This document shows, in pieces, positions 43,189 to 51,857 of a stretch of 64,000 nt of DNA. The stretch spans positions 17,516 to 81,515 of the forward strand of contig DOKY01000033.1 of the NCBI GenBank assembly GCA_003510135.1, given 5' to 3'. The notes beneath the pieces were generated by a model. It was not told the DNA's origin. It worked only from the letters and a program-made list of their open reading frames with translations, and did no database searches. The DNA comes from Pseudothermotoga sp. GTDB taxonomy: Bacteria > Thermotogota > Thermotogae > Thermotogales > DSM-5069. Numbering within the stretch: the first letter of the stretch is position 1; each line of letters starts with the position of its first letter. The position numbers and the translations under genes are program-made.

Positions 43189-44463
43189 ATGTGGGAACAC
43201 GTGAAGCTCGTGGATCCAGAAGTGTACGAAGTGATCGTGAACGAACTGAAGAGACAAGAATACGGGCTCGAACTGATCGCCTCGGAGAACTTCGTTTCTC
43301 CCGCGGTCATGGAGGCCATGGGTAGCGTTCTGACTAACAAGTACGCAGAAGGTTATCCGGGCAAACGTTACTACGGTGGTTGTGAATGGGTCGATAAGGC
43401 AGAGGAACTCGCCAGAGAAAGGGTCAAACAGCTTTTCAAGGTGAAGTACGCCAACGTCCAGCCGCATTCCGGTTCTCAGGCGAACATGGCTGCATATCTG
43501 GCTGTGGCCGAACCGGGGGATGTGCTCATGGGCATGAGCCTTTCTCACGGTGGACATTTGACCCATGGAGCGAGCGTCAACTTTTCAGGCAAACTGTTCA
43601 AGGTGGTCCAGTACGGTGTGGACCCGGAGACTGAAACGATAGACTACGACGCAGTGAGAAAGCTGGCTCTCGAACACAAACCTAAGATCATCGTGGCCGG
43701 TGGAAGTGCCTATTCACGAATAATAGACTTCAAAAAGTTTCGAGAGATCGCTGACGAGGTCGGAGCTTATCTGATCGTGGATATGGCGCACTTCGCAGGT
43801 TTGGTCGCGGCTGGCCTGTACCCCAATCCCGCAGAATATGCACACATAGTGACCTCCACAACGCATAAGACGCTCAGAGGACCCAGAGGAGGCCTCATAC
43901 TGACGAACGATCCAGAACTGTACAAACAGATAAACAAGTGGGTCTTCCCGGGCACCCAGGGTGGTCCGCTCATGCACGTGATCGCAGCGAAAGCCGTTTG
44001 CTTCAAAGAAGCGCTGAGCCCGGGATTCGTGGAATATCAGAAGCAGATCGTGGCGAACGCGAAGGCGCTCGCCGAAGAACTTTCCAGAACGGGTTTGAGA
44101 ATCGTGTCCGGTGGAACGGACACTCACTTGATGCTGGTCGATCTGACACCATTGAACGTGACTGGAAAGGCGGCTGAAAGAGCGCTTGAAAGATGTGGAA
44201 TAACGGTGAACAAGAACACAATTCCAAACGAGACGCGTTCTCCTTTTGTGGCCAGTGGCATAAGAATTGGAACGCCAGCTGTCACGACAAGAGGTATGAC
44301 CGAAGCGGAAATGAAACAGATCGCGCGACTGATTTACAGAGTTCTGGCCAGCATCACGGACGAAGAAGGTACAATACCAGATCACGTGCAGGGCGAAGTT
44401 CAGATGCAGGTCAAACAGTTGTGCGAGAGATTTCCCCTGTATGTGAACAAGATAAGCTTTTAA
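43189..44463 (+). CDS. glyA: Serine hydroxymethyltransferase
   Basis: 424 residues from ATG 43189, 8 bases after GGAGG; GTG 43186 is also in frame. Active-site motifs: ELIASENFVSPAV, the PLP-lysine in TSTTHKTLRGPRGG, and a GSQANMAAY cofactor loop. It converts serine and tetrahydrofolate to glycine and methylene-THF. It is the last gene of the run and is followed by a terminator. Confidence 0.97.
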   Translation: MWEHVKLVDPEVYEVIVNELKRQEYGLELIASENFVSPAVMEAMGSVLTNKYAEGYPGKRYYGGCEWVDKAEELARERVKQLFKVKYANVQPHSGSQANMAAYLAVAEPGDVLMGMSLSHGGHLTHGASVNFSGKLFKVVQYGVDPETETIDYDAVRKLALEHKPKIIVAGGSAYSRIIDFKKFREIADEVGAYLIVDMAHFAGLVAAGLYPNPAEYAHIVTSTTHKTLRGPRGGLILTNDPELYKQINKWVFPGTQGGPLMHVIAAKAVCFKEALSPGFVEYQKQIVANAKALAEELSRTGLRIVSGGTDTHLMLVDLTPLNVTGKAAERALERCGITVNKNTIPNETRSPFVASGIRIGTPAVTTRGMTEAEMKQIARLIYRVLASITDEEGTIPDHVQGEVQMQVKQLCERFPLYVNKISF

Positions 44464-44477
44464 GCAACCTTCGAAAG

Positions 44478-44510
44478 GAGGCCCCAGGAATGGGGCCTCG
44501 CATTATTCTT
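44478..44510 (+). terminator. glyA terminator
   Basis: A perfect 8-base stem, GAGGCCCC / GGGGCCTC (44478-44499), with a 6-base loop, followed by a T-rich tail (GCATTATTCTT). It lies 14 bases after the glyA stop. The other strand lacks a T run, so it serves the plus strand only. Confidence 0.85.
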
Positions 44511-44555
44511 GTGCTCGGCTCTAGTGCTAAGCTCGAATTTGTCTGCGGAATTCTC

Positions 44556-45821
44556 TCACGAACGAGAGCCGAACATTTCCAGAACGTAATCCACCACCAC
44601 GTCGAGACTGACCTCTACCTGCGTGAAACTTTCGAGTAGCTTGACGTGAGCGACCGAGCGGGAAAGCTCTTCGTCGCCGAGGATAATGACCACCTTCGCC
44701 CCGATCTTGTTTGCATGTTTCAACTGTGTTGCGAGTTTTCTGTCGCTCACCTCGCTGATGACAGGTACTCCTTTCTTCCTCAGCTCCTCAGCTATCTTGA
44801 AAGCCTCGATCGATGCTTTGAACCCAAGGCTCGCAACGTACGCGAAACACCTTTCCCTGCGTGGAACACTCGCTCCCTGACTTTTGAGCGTCAGGACGAG
44901 CCTCTCTATTCCGCTCGCAAAACCGAGTGCGGGTATGGCCTGACCTCCAAGTTCTGAAAACAGGCCATCGTACCTGCCGCCTGCGAGGATCGTGTTCTGC
45001 GCTCCCAGTTCCCTGTGCCTTATCTCGAACACGGTTCTCGTGTAGTAATCCAGTCCTCTCACGAGTGAGCCATCCTCGACGAAGTCAAAATGCAGTTCCG
45101 TGAGTCTCTGCTTCAGTTCTTCGTAGTGCGACCGACATTCATCACAGAGAAACTCAAAAGACTTAGGAGCCTTTTCAGCGAAATGTGCGTCGATCTTACA
45201 GTCCAAGAGTCTGAGAACGTTCGTGTTCAAGCGCCTCTTGCAGTCATCGCAGAGTTGATCCACGTGTGATTCGTAGTATTCCTTCAGCTTCTGTTTGTAG
45301 ATCGGCCTGCACTTCGGACAGCCTATGGAATTGAGATGCACGACGTAATCACGAATACCAATCTTGTCAAGAAAATGCCTTGCTAAAAGCAACACTTCGA
45401 CGTCAGCCGACGCGTGTGCGGAGCCTATGAGTTCGACGCCGAACTGGTGAAACTGTCTGAGGCGTCCTGCCTGAGGCCTTTCGTATCGGAACATGGGACC
45501 TATGTAGAAGAACCTCTGCGGTAAACCTTCGTTGATCATTGAATTCTCTATGAACGCACGTACCGTGGGTGCCGTACCCTCGGGTCTGAGCGTGATGCTC
45601 CGTCCTCCTTTGTCCGTGAAGGTGTACATCTCCTTCTGGACGATGTCCGTCTCCTCACCCACACCCCTGACGAACAGTTCCGTGGGTTCCATGATTGGAG
45701 TCCTGATCTCCTCGTAACCGTAAAGATTTGCAACAACGCGCGCGTTCTCTTCAATGAAGTACCAGTAGTTCATTTCATCGCCATAGATATCCTGCGTTCC
45801 CTTGATTCGTTCGTACTTCAA
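44556..45821 (-). CDS. hisS: Histidyl-tRNA synthetase
   Basis: 421 residues from a TTG at 45821. Class II motifs: motif 2 region RYERPQAGRLRQFHQFG, the histidine-binding LVRGLDYYTRTVFE and motif 3 ALGFASGIERL. The insertion domain carries four cysteine pairs or singles (CPKC, CDDC, CDEC), as in many bacterial HisRS. It is the last gene of the ten-gene minus-strand run. Confidence 0.97.
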   Translation of the reverse strand: MKYERIKGTQDIYGDEMNYWYFIEENARVVANLYGYEEIRTPIMEPTELFVRGVGEETDIVQKEMYTFTDKGGRSITLRPEGTAPTVRAFIENSMINEGLPQRFFYIGPMFRYERPQAGRLRQFHQFGVELIGSAHASADVEVLLLARHFLDKIGIRDYVVHLNSIGCPKCRPIYKQKLKEYYESHVDQLCDDCKRRLNTNVLRLLDCKIDAHFAEKAPKSFEFLCDECRSHYEELKQRLTELHFDFVEDGSLVRGLDYYTRTVFEIRHRELGAQNTILAGGRYDGLFSELGGQAIPALGFASGIERLVLTLKSQGASVPRRERCFAYVASLGFKASIEAFKIAEELRKKGVPVISEVSDRKLATQLKHANKIGAKVVIILGDEELSRSVAHVKLLESFTQVEVSLDVVVDYVLEMFGSRS

Positions 45822-45843
45822 ACCCCGCTCCCTCCTTCGTTCA

Positions 45844-47493
45844 TCATAACACGATGGCTATTTTGCGAAGCATCTCAAAAACTTCGTCGTCTTCGAGGAT
45901 CTTTTTCAAACGCTCCAGGCTTTCGATCGGTCGAGACAGGATTATCCTGCTCGCCCTCTTTTCACCAATTCCTGGCAGATGGATCAGTTCCTCGTAGCTT
46001 GCCTCGTTCAGATTCACAGGATATTTCAGCCCGGTGAGGGACCGTGGTCCGTGATCGACGACCACCACATCCACAGGATTCTCGATCCTGCCAACTATTC
46101 CAACGAGAAATGGGTAGGTCCCAAGCTGGCGGCCAAAGGTGATCTTGCCCTCGCGAAACTCTGGATGGACCTTTCTCAGCACACTGCCGACAGGAACCAC
46201 GCGCTTGAACATAGGTATATCTATCTCTCGCCGGATGATCTCTTTGTAAGTTTTGTAAAGCTTCGGATCTGGTCCCTTCAGCTTCCTAAGCTGTGCGTAT
46301 CTCCAGAGTGGCGTACCCGGCTCCACGATGACCTGTCTGATGTTTATCCTTCTGACAAGCAAATCCTGTTCGAGGATCATCCTGAGCCACTTTAAGTTCT
46401 CTTCGTAAGTGTGTCTCGTCTCACCAATCAGGCCATAAAGCAAGTTCAAACCTGGTAGCAACTTTGGAACTCCCTCTACTCTGACCTTCCCTATCTGGTT
46501 GACGATCTCTATCGCTCTCAATACATCTGCCGGCTCCGCCGCGATGTTGTTTTTTCTGAGAACGTTCACGTCGAAGCTTTCCACACCGAAAGAGAGTACG
46601 TCTCCCGGTGTGTTCCACTTGACCATCGTCTCCAGTATCTTCACGCACTCTCTTTCGTATTGAACGATGTACATCGGGTTCGCGTTGTCGTGATGGAGAA
46701 CCTCCACTGCTGGACATGCACTTCGCACACCTTCGTACAGTTGCTCGAAAACCCGCGGGACCGGTTTTCCAGAGTTCTTATCTGAGTAGTAGGCAAGGAC
46801 GTTGGCGGAACGACCGAACCTGAAAGCCCTGCAACCCTGCCTGGAGAGTTCTCTGACTTCCTCAACGATATGATCCACAGGCCTGGAAGCGAAATGGGGA
46901 TAAAAGACTGGCTCTATGCAAAAAGAGCAGTGTGTGCGTCTTTCACAGCCTCTGGATAGCTCAACCTCACAGATGATGTTTGGATATCGAGGATGCCGCT
47001 TGATGATGGAAGCGCCCACAAGGCTCGCTTGTTTTACAAGTTCCCAATCGTTGTACGGCCGCTCAGCCCTGAAGAGCAGATTGTAAAGTTCAACCGTCAC
47101 GTCTGGCCCGAGACAGACCTCCGCGTTCAGAGTCCCGAGCTTCGCGAACCTTCCACCCTGAACCGCTTGAAACCGAGCGAAAGGACCGGCGAGTACACGC
47201 AAACATGATGAAGAACAGTTCGCGAAGATTTTCTGCACTTCGGCCGGTTCGATGGGTTCCCCTCCGACGTACCTCCCAGGTACTGCGACTCCTCCCACAA
47301 CAAGGACCAGATCATAATTCTTCAAGCCGCCGAGATCAGGAAGGCTTCGCAACTGATCTATTGTGAGGTAGTCAACGCAGTAGTTTTTCATCATCAGCAC
47401 GCCTGCGGCGTAGCGAACGTAATGACTGATATAGGGAGGAACCCCAAGTGCGGCTGGTTCATCAACGTATCCGTCAATTATCAACGCTCGCAT
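45844..47493 (-). CDS. Radical SAM enzyme with C-terminal helix-hairpin-helix (COG1031 type)
   Basis: 549 residues. An N-terminal domain (IIDGYVDEPAALGVPPYISHYVRYAAG) precedes a radical SAM core whose cysteines are spaced CX5CX2C (CERRTHCSFC) rather than the usual CX3CX2C. Near the C-terminus are a helix-hairpin-helix (EASYEELIHLPGIGEKRASR) and a basic stretch. The pattern matches my recollection of COG1031. Its reaction is unknown; the HhH suggests contact with nucleic acid. Its ATG follows AAGAGG directly, so a TTG three codons later is a possible alternative. It lies between the RseB-like gene and hisS. Confidence 0.82.
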   Translation of the reverse strand: MRALIIDGYVDEPAALGVPPYISHYVRYAAGVLMMKNYCVDYLTIDQLRSLPDLGGLKNYDLVLVVGGVAVPGRYVGGEPIEPAEVQKIFANCSSSCLRVLAGPFARFQAVQGGRFAKLGTLNAEVCLGPDVTVELYNLLFRAERPYNDWELVKQASLVGASIIKRHPRYPNIICEVELSRGCERRTHCSFCIEPVFYPHFASRPVDHIVEEVRELSRQGCRAFRFGRSANVLAYYSDKNSGKPVPRVFEQLYEGVRSACPAVEVLHHDNANPMYIVQYERECVKILETMVKWNTPGDVLSFGVESFDVNVLRKNNIAAEPADVLRAIEIVNQIGKVRVEGVPKLLPGLNLLYGLIGETRHTYEENLKWLRMILEQDLLVRRINIRQVIVEPGTPLWRYAQLRKLKGPDPKLYKTYKEIIRREIDIPMFKRVVPVGSVLRKVHPEFREGKITFGRQLGTYPFLVGIVGRIENPVDVVVVDHGPRSLTGLKYPVNLNEASYEELIHLPGIGEKRASRIILSRPIESLERLKKILEDDEVFEMLRKIAIVL

Positions 47494-47502
47494 CCTCTTG
47501 TT

Positions 47503-48321
47503 TCATCTCTCCTTGGTGAGAAGGGACTTCACCTGTTCGAGGACAGATTGGTCCTGGGCTATAACGTAGAGGTAGTAATCCTTTCCCTTGATCCTGAGGA
47601 GTTGTTCGTTCTGCTCAGTGTTCACGGTCACATCTTTGGAGGAGCACACCATTTTTATCACAGATCCAGATTTGTGGTTTGCGATGATCATGACGACCTG
47701 TTCGTCACCGATCTTCAAGCGTGAAACCGTGTACCAGTTGACCGTGCTCAGGATCAACTTTATTTCGTTGGGAAGGTTCACCGTTTCTTCTGCGGATTTG
47801 ATTCCGTAACGTTGTGCGACCTCTTCGAAACCCTCCTTGAGGACTTCCACGTGCTCGTAAACCAGTTCCGTCGTGACGTTGTTGAAAACTCTGACAATTT
47901 TCTCCGGAAGACCCTCTTCAGTGATGAACGCGGTGAACAAACCTGAAGGTGAATCCACGGTGACCTTATATTTCTTGTCGATTTTCTCCAGTTTCGTGAT
48001 ACCTTGCTCTCTCAGCTGTTTGATGAACAGATCCTCGAGGTCGAGTATTTCCAGAGGTGAGTTACGGTAGTTGTTGGGCTGCCCCATGATGAAAAGGCCA
48101 GATCGCCTCGCCCAGACCAGGAAGACAGGATCCAAAACGTGGACAATCTTGTCGTTTGGCCACCTGTAAACCATTTCGATTCGACTTTTGTTCGTTGGGC
48201 CTCTCTCAACGACAATCCTTCTACCGAAGTAGGACGAGTTTAAATATAGTTCAATAAAAGACTGCGCGAAAACAAAGCTCGTTACCAAAACAACTGCTGC
48301 GAGGAACAGAGTTCTTCTCAT
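47503..48321 (-). CDS. Secreted RseB/LolA-like protein
   Basis: 272 residues with a signal peptide at 1-19 (ending FAQ). The mature protein is beta-rich, with a pattern of paired strands (RIEMVYRWPNDKIVHVLDP, KYKVTVDSPSGLFTAFI) reminiscent of the RseB/MucB or LolA lipid-binding fold; there is no firm motif. It follows the anti-sigma gene by 22 bases. By analogy with rseA-rseB it may sense envelope state and act on the anti-sigma protein. That role is inference from position. Confidence 0.6.
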   Translation of the reverse strand: MRRTLFLAAVVLVTSFVFAQSFIELYLNSSYFGRRIVVERGPTNKSRIEMVYRWPNDKIVHVLDPVFLVWARRSGLFIMGQPNNYRNSPLEILDLEDLFIKQLREQGITKLEKIDKKYKVTVDSPSGLFTAFITEEGLPEKIVRVFNNVTTELVYEHVEVLKEGFEEVAQRYGIKSAEETVNLPNEIKLILSTVNWYTVSRLKIGDEQVVMIIANHKSGSVIKMVCSSKDVTVNTEQNEQLLRIKGKDYYLYVIAQDQSVLEQVKSLLTKER

Positions 48322-48343
48322 TTACATGTACTCTCCCAGACCT

Positions 48344-48697
48344 TCAAAATCCATCTCCCACCAGTTTGACCAAGCTCAGATAGTCAAAAACTTCCGATAC
48401 AACCTCACTCTCTTGCATTACGGGTTCGACGTTCCGCCTTGGAACAAGGTTGAAAGTGATGTAAAACGCGGCCGCAACCACGGCTATCCCCATTGCTACT
48501 TCCCAGAGAATCCTTCGTGGTTTTGTGAATTTGTGCATGATCTTTTCTTCCAGCTTTGCACTCGGTCTGTAGTCGTACCTCATTCGAAAGACTCTCAGAG
48601 CCTCAGAGTAAAGTCTGAGATCGCTCTTCGTTACCTCGTCAAGAGCTTCCTCTTCGAGCTCACCGTCGAGGAAACCGTTGAACTTATCCTCGCTCAT
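48344..48697 (-). CDS. Probable anti-sigma factor
   Basis: 117 residues: a cytoplasmic N-terminal region of about 65 residues (MSEDKFNGFLDGELEEEAL), one membrane helix at about 68-86, and a short external tail. This is the layout of RseA-type anti-sigma proteins. The zinc anti-sigma motif (HxxxCxxC) is absent. The gene overlaps the sigma-factor gene by 4 bases and precedes the secreted RseB-like gene, which supports the assignment. Confidence 0.75.
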   Translation of the reverse strand: MSEDKFNGFLDGELEEEALDEVTKSDLRLYSEALRVFRMRYDYRPSAKLEEKIMHKFTKPRRILWEVAMGIAVVAAAFYITFNLVPRRNVEPVMQESEVVSEVFDYLSLVKLVGDGF

Positions 48698-49248
48698 TCG
48701 CGAGCCTCCTCCAGTAATTTCTTCAATCTCTTTCTCGCATAATGCAAACTGCTTTTGACGCTTCCGATGGGTTTACTCACAATCTTGCCTATCTCTTCGT
48801 AGCTCAAACCATCAATGTCGCGCAACTTTATTAACAACCTGTCTTCGGGTGACAGCTTTTCCAGCGCATCCATGATCCTCTCGTATTCCAGCTCCCCCGC
48901 AACTGATTCTTCCGTATCGATGTCTGAAACAGGATGCTGGCTTGGGTGTTCCTCATCTTCTGCGAAATCTGTCAAAATCTCACTCCTTCTCCTGTACTTT
49001 GCCAGATAATCCTTGCACACGTTCACAGCGATCCTGTATATCCACGTCGATAATTTAGAATCCCCCTTGAACTTCTTTATACTCTTGAAGATTCTCAGCA
49101 TCACATCCTGCACTACGTCGTCAACGTCGTCTGAGCCAAGGTACGATCTCGCTATGGAACCGATCTTGCCAGCATACTCTCTGTAGAGAATCCTGAAAGC
49201 TTTCTCGTCCCCGTGCCTCAGCCCCTCGACGAGTTCTTCGTCGTGCAT
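48694..49248 (-). CDS. ECF-type RNA polymerase sigma factor
   Basis: 184 residues. Region 2 has FRILYREYAGKIGSIARSYLG, DDVVQDVMLRIFKSIKKFKG and LSTWIYRIAVNVCKDYL; region 4 has LSPEDRLLIKLRDIDGLSYEEIG and PIGSVKSSLHYARKRLK. It is an RpoE/SigW-like extracytoplasmic-function sigma factor. It lies 27 bases after DUF501, so it may also be autoregulated from inside that gene; no clear promoter was found. Confidence 0.95.
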   Translation of the reverse strand: MHDEELVEGLRHGDEKAFRILYREYAGKIGSIARSYLGSDDVDDVVQDVMLRIFKSIKKFKGDSKLSTWIYRIAVNVCKDYLAKYRRRSEILTDFAEDEEHPSQHPVSDIDTEESVAGELEYERIMDALEKLSPEDRLLIKLRDIDGLSYEEIGKIVSKPIGSVKSSLHYARKRLKKLLEEARE

Positions 49249-49275
49249 CCTCTTCCTCCTATTTTGACCAGTGCG

Positions 49276-49791
49276 CTACGCACGAAGTTCACGACACAGG
49301 ATCCTTTCGCCCTCACAAAAAGGCCGATCGATCATCCGAAGGACCATTTCCCCAACGGGATTCTTCACACCGGCGAGACGATCGGCCACGTGAAGGTGCA
49401 AACACTTGACGGTCTTCAGATTTCGTATACCACCCGTTCCGAGTCGAGAGAGAATTCGTCTCACGCGTTCGTCCCGTACTACCTTGTCTCTGAGCCTGCG
49501 TACTTGCATATGCGCATTGATGTATGCCCCTTCAAAATTCGGGTCTTCATCAATGATCCTTTCGAACTTGCTGATCCATCCAAGGCCCTCGAGCCGGGAT
49601 ATCTCTCTACAAAGTTTTGGGCAAACCAGCCAAAAGAGCGTAGGAAAAGGCCTTCCGTTGATTTCACATTTGTTTTCTATCACCACAGGAAAATTGTGCT
49701 CACACCTGAGCACAACTCTTCTCACACCGAGAGGCTTTCTCCGGATCTGTCTTTCTATGATTAAGGTATCTTCAAACAGAATGCTTTCCAA
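49276..49791 (-). CDS. DUF501 family protein
   Basis: 171 residues from a TTG at 49791, the only standard start before the conserved part; it overlaps prmA by 31 bases. DUF501 pattern: ERQIRRKPLGVRRVVLRC, then PFPTLFWLVCPKL, then EISRLEGLGWI, and a CxH-type end with KCLHLHVADRL. Cysteines and histidines conserved in the family suggest a metal site. Function unknown. Confidence 0.8.
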   Translation of the reverse strand: MESILFEDTLIIERQIRRKPLGVRRVVLRCEHNFPVVIENKCEINGRPFPTLFWLVCPKLCREISRLEGLGWISKFERIIDEDPNFEGAYINAHMQVRRLRDKVVRDERVRRILSRLGTGGIRNLKTVKCLHLHVADRLAGVKNPVGEMVLRMIDRPFCEGERILCRELRA

Positions 49792-50567
49792 CCTTCCAGC
49801 TCAGCCTCCTCAACAATCTGGAAGTTTTTCTCTCTAACAGCAACCTTGACTTTTTCGATGTCCGCGCACGGAATACCTGAGACGATGATCCTGGAACCGC
49901 CTTTTGTCACCCTGTCAATCTGCTTCAACAGGGACATTACCAGATTCGTTGTCAGATTCGCGACAACCAAATCAAACGTACCAAAGACGTTTTCAAGAAG
50001 GTCTGACAGTACAACATCTATTTGAACGCGGTTCCTACGTGAAAACTCTCGGGCTATTTCTACAGCCAAAGGGTCGTTGTCAACCGCAACGACTTTTTTA
50101 GCACCGAGCTTTTTAGCAATGATTGCGAGAACCCCAGTGCCGCATCCTACATCCAGGACGCGATCTTTGCTTCTCAAATAATTATACATCAAACGCGCCG
50201 CCAGTTTCGTTGTAGGATGATCCCCCGTGCCGAAGGCAGCGCTCGGTTTCATCTTGATCACTATCGCATTCTTTTTGAGCCTGTATGTCGGGTCAATCCA
50301 GATGTTCGGAGCGATCTCGAAAGGTTTCAATCGAAGATATAAGAACCAGTCGCGCTCCTGAGTCAACTTCTTATCGATCAGTTCGCACCCAAATTGGACT
50401 CGGAGCCGCTCGAGCAAACCCTCATCGTTCGTGTAGACACGAACAAAGTTTCCCTTTTCAGTGGCCTCGAGTGCAAAGTTGAAAAAATTAAGACCCAGAA
50501 GGAACCCTTCGACCCCTTCTGGGTCAGGACAGGTCAACAAGTATTCGACCGTCTTTCTTACACTCAC
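49761..50567 (-). CDS. prmA: Ribosomal protein L11 methyltransferase
   Basis: 268 residues from a GTG that overlaps the speE stop (GTGA). Features: SAM-binding LDVGCGTGVLAIIA, VDNDPLAVEIA, and the PrmA-specific FGTGDHPTT and VVANLTTN stretches. It trimethylates ribosomal protein L11. The position after the spermidine genes is unusual for function, but coupling is tight. Confidence 0.93.
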   Translation of the reverse strand: MSVRKTVEYLLTCPDPEGVEGFLLGLNFFNFALEATEKGNFVRVYTNDEGLLERLRVQFGCELIDKKLTQERDWFLYLRLKPFEIAPNIWIDPTYRLKKNAIVIKMKPSAAFGTGDHPTTKLAARLMYNYLRSKDRVLDVGCGTGVLAIIAKKLGAKKVVAVDNDPLAVEIAREFSRRNRVQIDVVLSDLLENVFGTFDLVVANLTTNLVMSLLKQIDRVTKGGSRIIVSGIPCADIEKVKVAVREKNFQIVEEAELEGWKAFCLKIP

Positions 50568-51436
50568 GGGCTTTCCTCTAAGGCTTTCTTAACAAAGTTC
50601 GGCAAAACAAAGCACGCCTTGTGTAACTCCTCGTTGTAGTACTTTAACTGCTGTGACATCGCTCTTGCGGCTTCGAATCTGTAGTCTTTGATCGGATCTA
50701 GGCCCTTCGAAGCGAATATGTAGAGCCAAAAACCTGATGGGTACGTCGTCATGAAACCAGCGTAGGTCCTGACGACGGGAAAGACACTCTTTATCCTTCT
50801 GTAAGCTATCCTCGTCCAGTTGAAATCGTAGAACGCGTTCTCTGCCTCGGCACTCATAACACCACCATCCCTCAAAGCGTCGAAGCACGCCCTGTAGAAA
50901 TCCTGTGTGAACAAGTGTCCCCCTTCACCAGCCGTCGGGTCTGTCGAATCGATTATTATCACGTCAAACTGATTCTTAACCTTCTTGACGTACTCGGCAC
51001 CGTTCTCAAAGACGAGATCGACCTTATCGTTGTTGAAAGCTTCTCCTGTTTTAAGATACTGCCTTGAGACTTCCACAACACGCCTGTCAACTTCGCAAAG
51101 AACCGCATTCTCAACCTCGGGATGCCTCAGTACCTCTCTGAGCGTTCCTCCATCTCCGCCTCCTATTATGAGCACATTCTTCGGATGCGGGTGAGTAAAC
51201 ATTGGCACGTGTGCGAGCATCTCGTGGTACATAAACTCATCCCTGTCGGTGGTCATAGTGATACCATCTAGGGCGAACACTCTACCTAAGGTCGGGTTGT
51301 CGAAAATGTCTATCCTTTGGATCGGGGTTTGCTCAGAATGAACCATACGGGCGATTTTCATGAACAATCCAACATCACCACCGGTGTAATACTCGAAGTA
51401 CCACAGGTGCCTGCCGGCGAGCAACTTTTCATTCAT
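50564..51436 (-). CDS. speE: Polyamine aminopropyltransferase (spermidine synthase)
   Basis: 290 residues from ATG 51436 behind GGAGGAG; the longer frame to 51475 overlaps speD and is not supported. Features: N-terminal WYFEYYTGGD, NVLIIGGGDGGTLREVLRHP, and the catalytic D in IIDSTDPTAGEGGHLF. It transfers aminopropyl groups from decarboxylated SAM, with putrescine or longer amines as acceptors; thermophile enzymes are often broad. It overlaps speD by 8 bases. Confidence 0.96.
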   Translation of the reverse strand: MNEKLLAGRHLWYFEYYTGGDVGLFMKIARMVHSEQTPIQRIDIFDNPTLGRVFALDGITMTTDRDEFMYHEMLAHVPMFTHPHPKNVLIIGGGDGGTLREVLRHPEVENAVLCEVDRRVVEVSRQYLKTGEAFNNDKVDLVFENGAEYVKKVKNQFDVIIIDSTDPTAGEGGHLFTQDFYRACFDALRDGGVMSAEAENAFYDFNWTRIAYRRIKSVFPVVRTYAGFMTTYPSGFWLYIFASKGLDPIKDYRFEAARAMSQQLKYYNEELHKACFVLPNFVKKALEESP

Positions 51437-51842
51437 GCTGCACTCCTCCTTTGACAGCCTTGTGCGAGGCTTCAAACGGTATGCCTATCATTTTGTAGTC
51501 TCCTCTGAGATGCTCGAACACCTGGGTTCTCTTCGCTTTGAAGACCTGCTTCAGGTATTCGAACGCCTTCCACGGGTCGGTGTCTTCACCACACGTGAAC
51601 AAATCAATTGCCGCATAACCGTACTCAGGCCATGTGTGAATTGTGAGATGGGATTCACTAATCACGACTACACCGCTCACTCCGTAGGGGAGGAACCGGT
51701 GGAACGAGCTACCAACAATTGTGGCGCCGGCAATTATCGCTGCATTCTTCATTTTTTCTTCGACGTATTCCACATCGTCGATAGCCTGAGGATCACAGTC
51801 GTAAAACTCCGCAATCAGATGTCTGCCCAAGCTTTTTTCCAT
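51429..51842 (-). CDS. speD: S-adenosylmethionine decarboxylase proenzyme
   Basis: 137 residues, prokaryotic class 1B. The self-cleavage site is ES/H around residues 62-65 (SESHLTIHTWPE), so serine 64 becomes the pyruvoyl group. Other active-site residues are H69 and the cysteine of FTCG (about 84). It makes decarboxylated SAM for speE. It follows the XRE-cupin regulator by 15 bases. Confidence 0.97.
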   Translation of the reverse strand: MEKSLGRHLIAEFYDCDPQAIDDVEYVEEKMKNAAIIAGATIVGSSFHRFLPYGVSGVVVISESHLTIHTWPEYGYAAIDLFTCGEDTDPWKAFEYLKQVFKAKRTQVFEHLRGDYKMIGIPFEASHKAVKGGVQHE

Positions 51843-51857
51843 TTGAATCCCTCCCCT

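Noticed and set aside
44514..44575. CTCGGCTCT / AGAGCCGA inverted repeat as a hisS terminator
   Set aside because: The right arm lies within the hisS coding end, the loop is over 40 bases and no T run follows on the minus strand.
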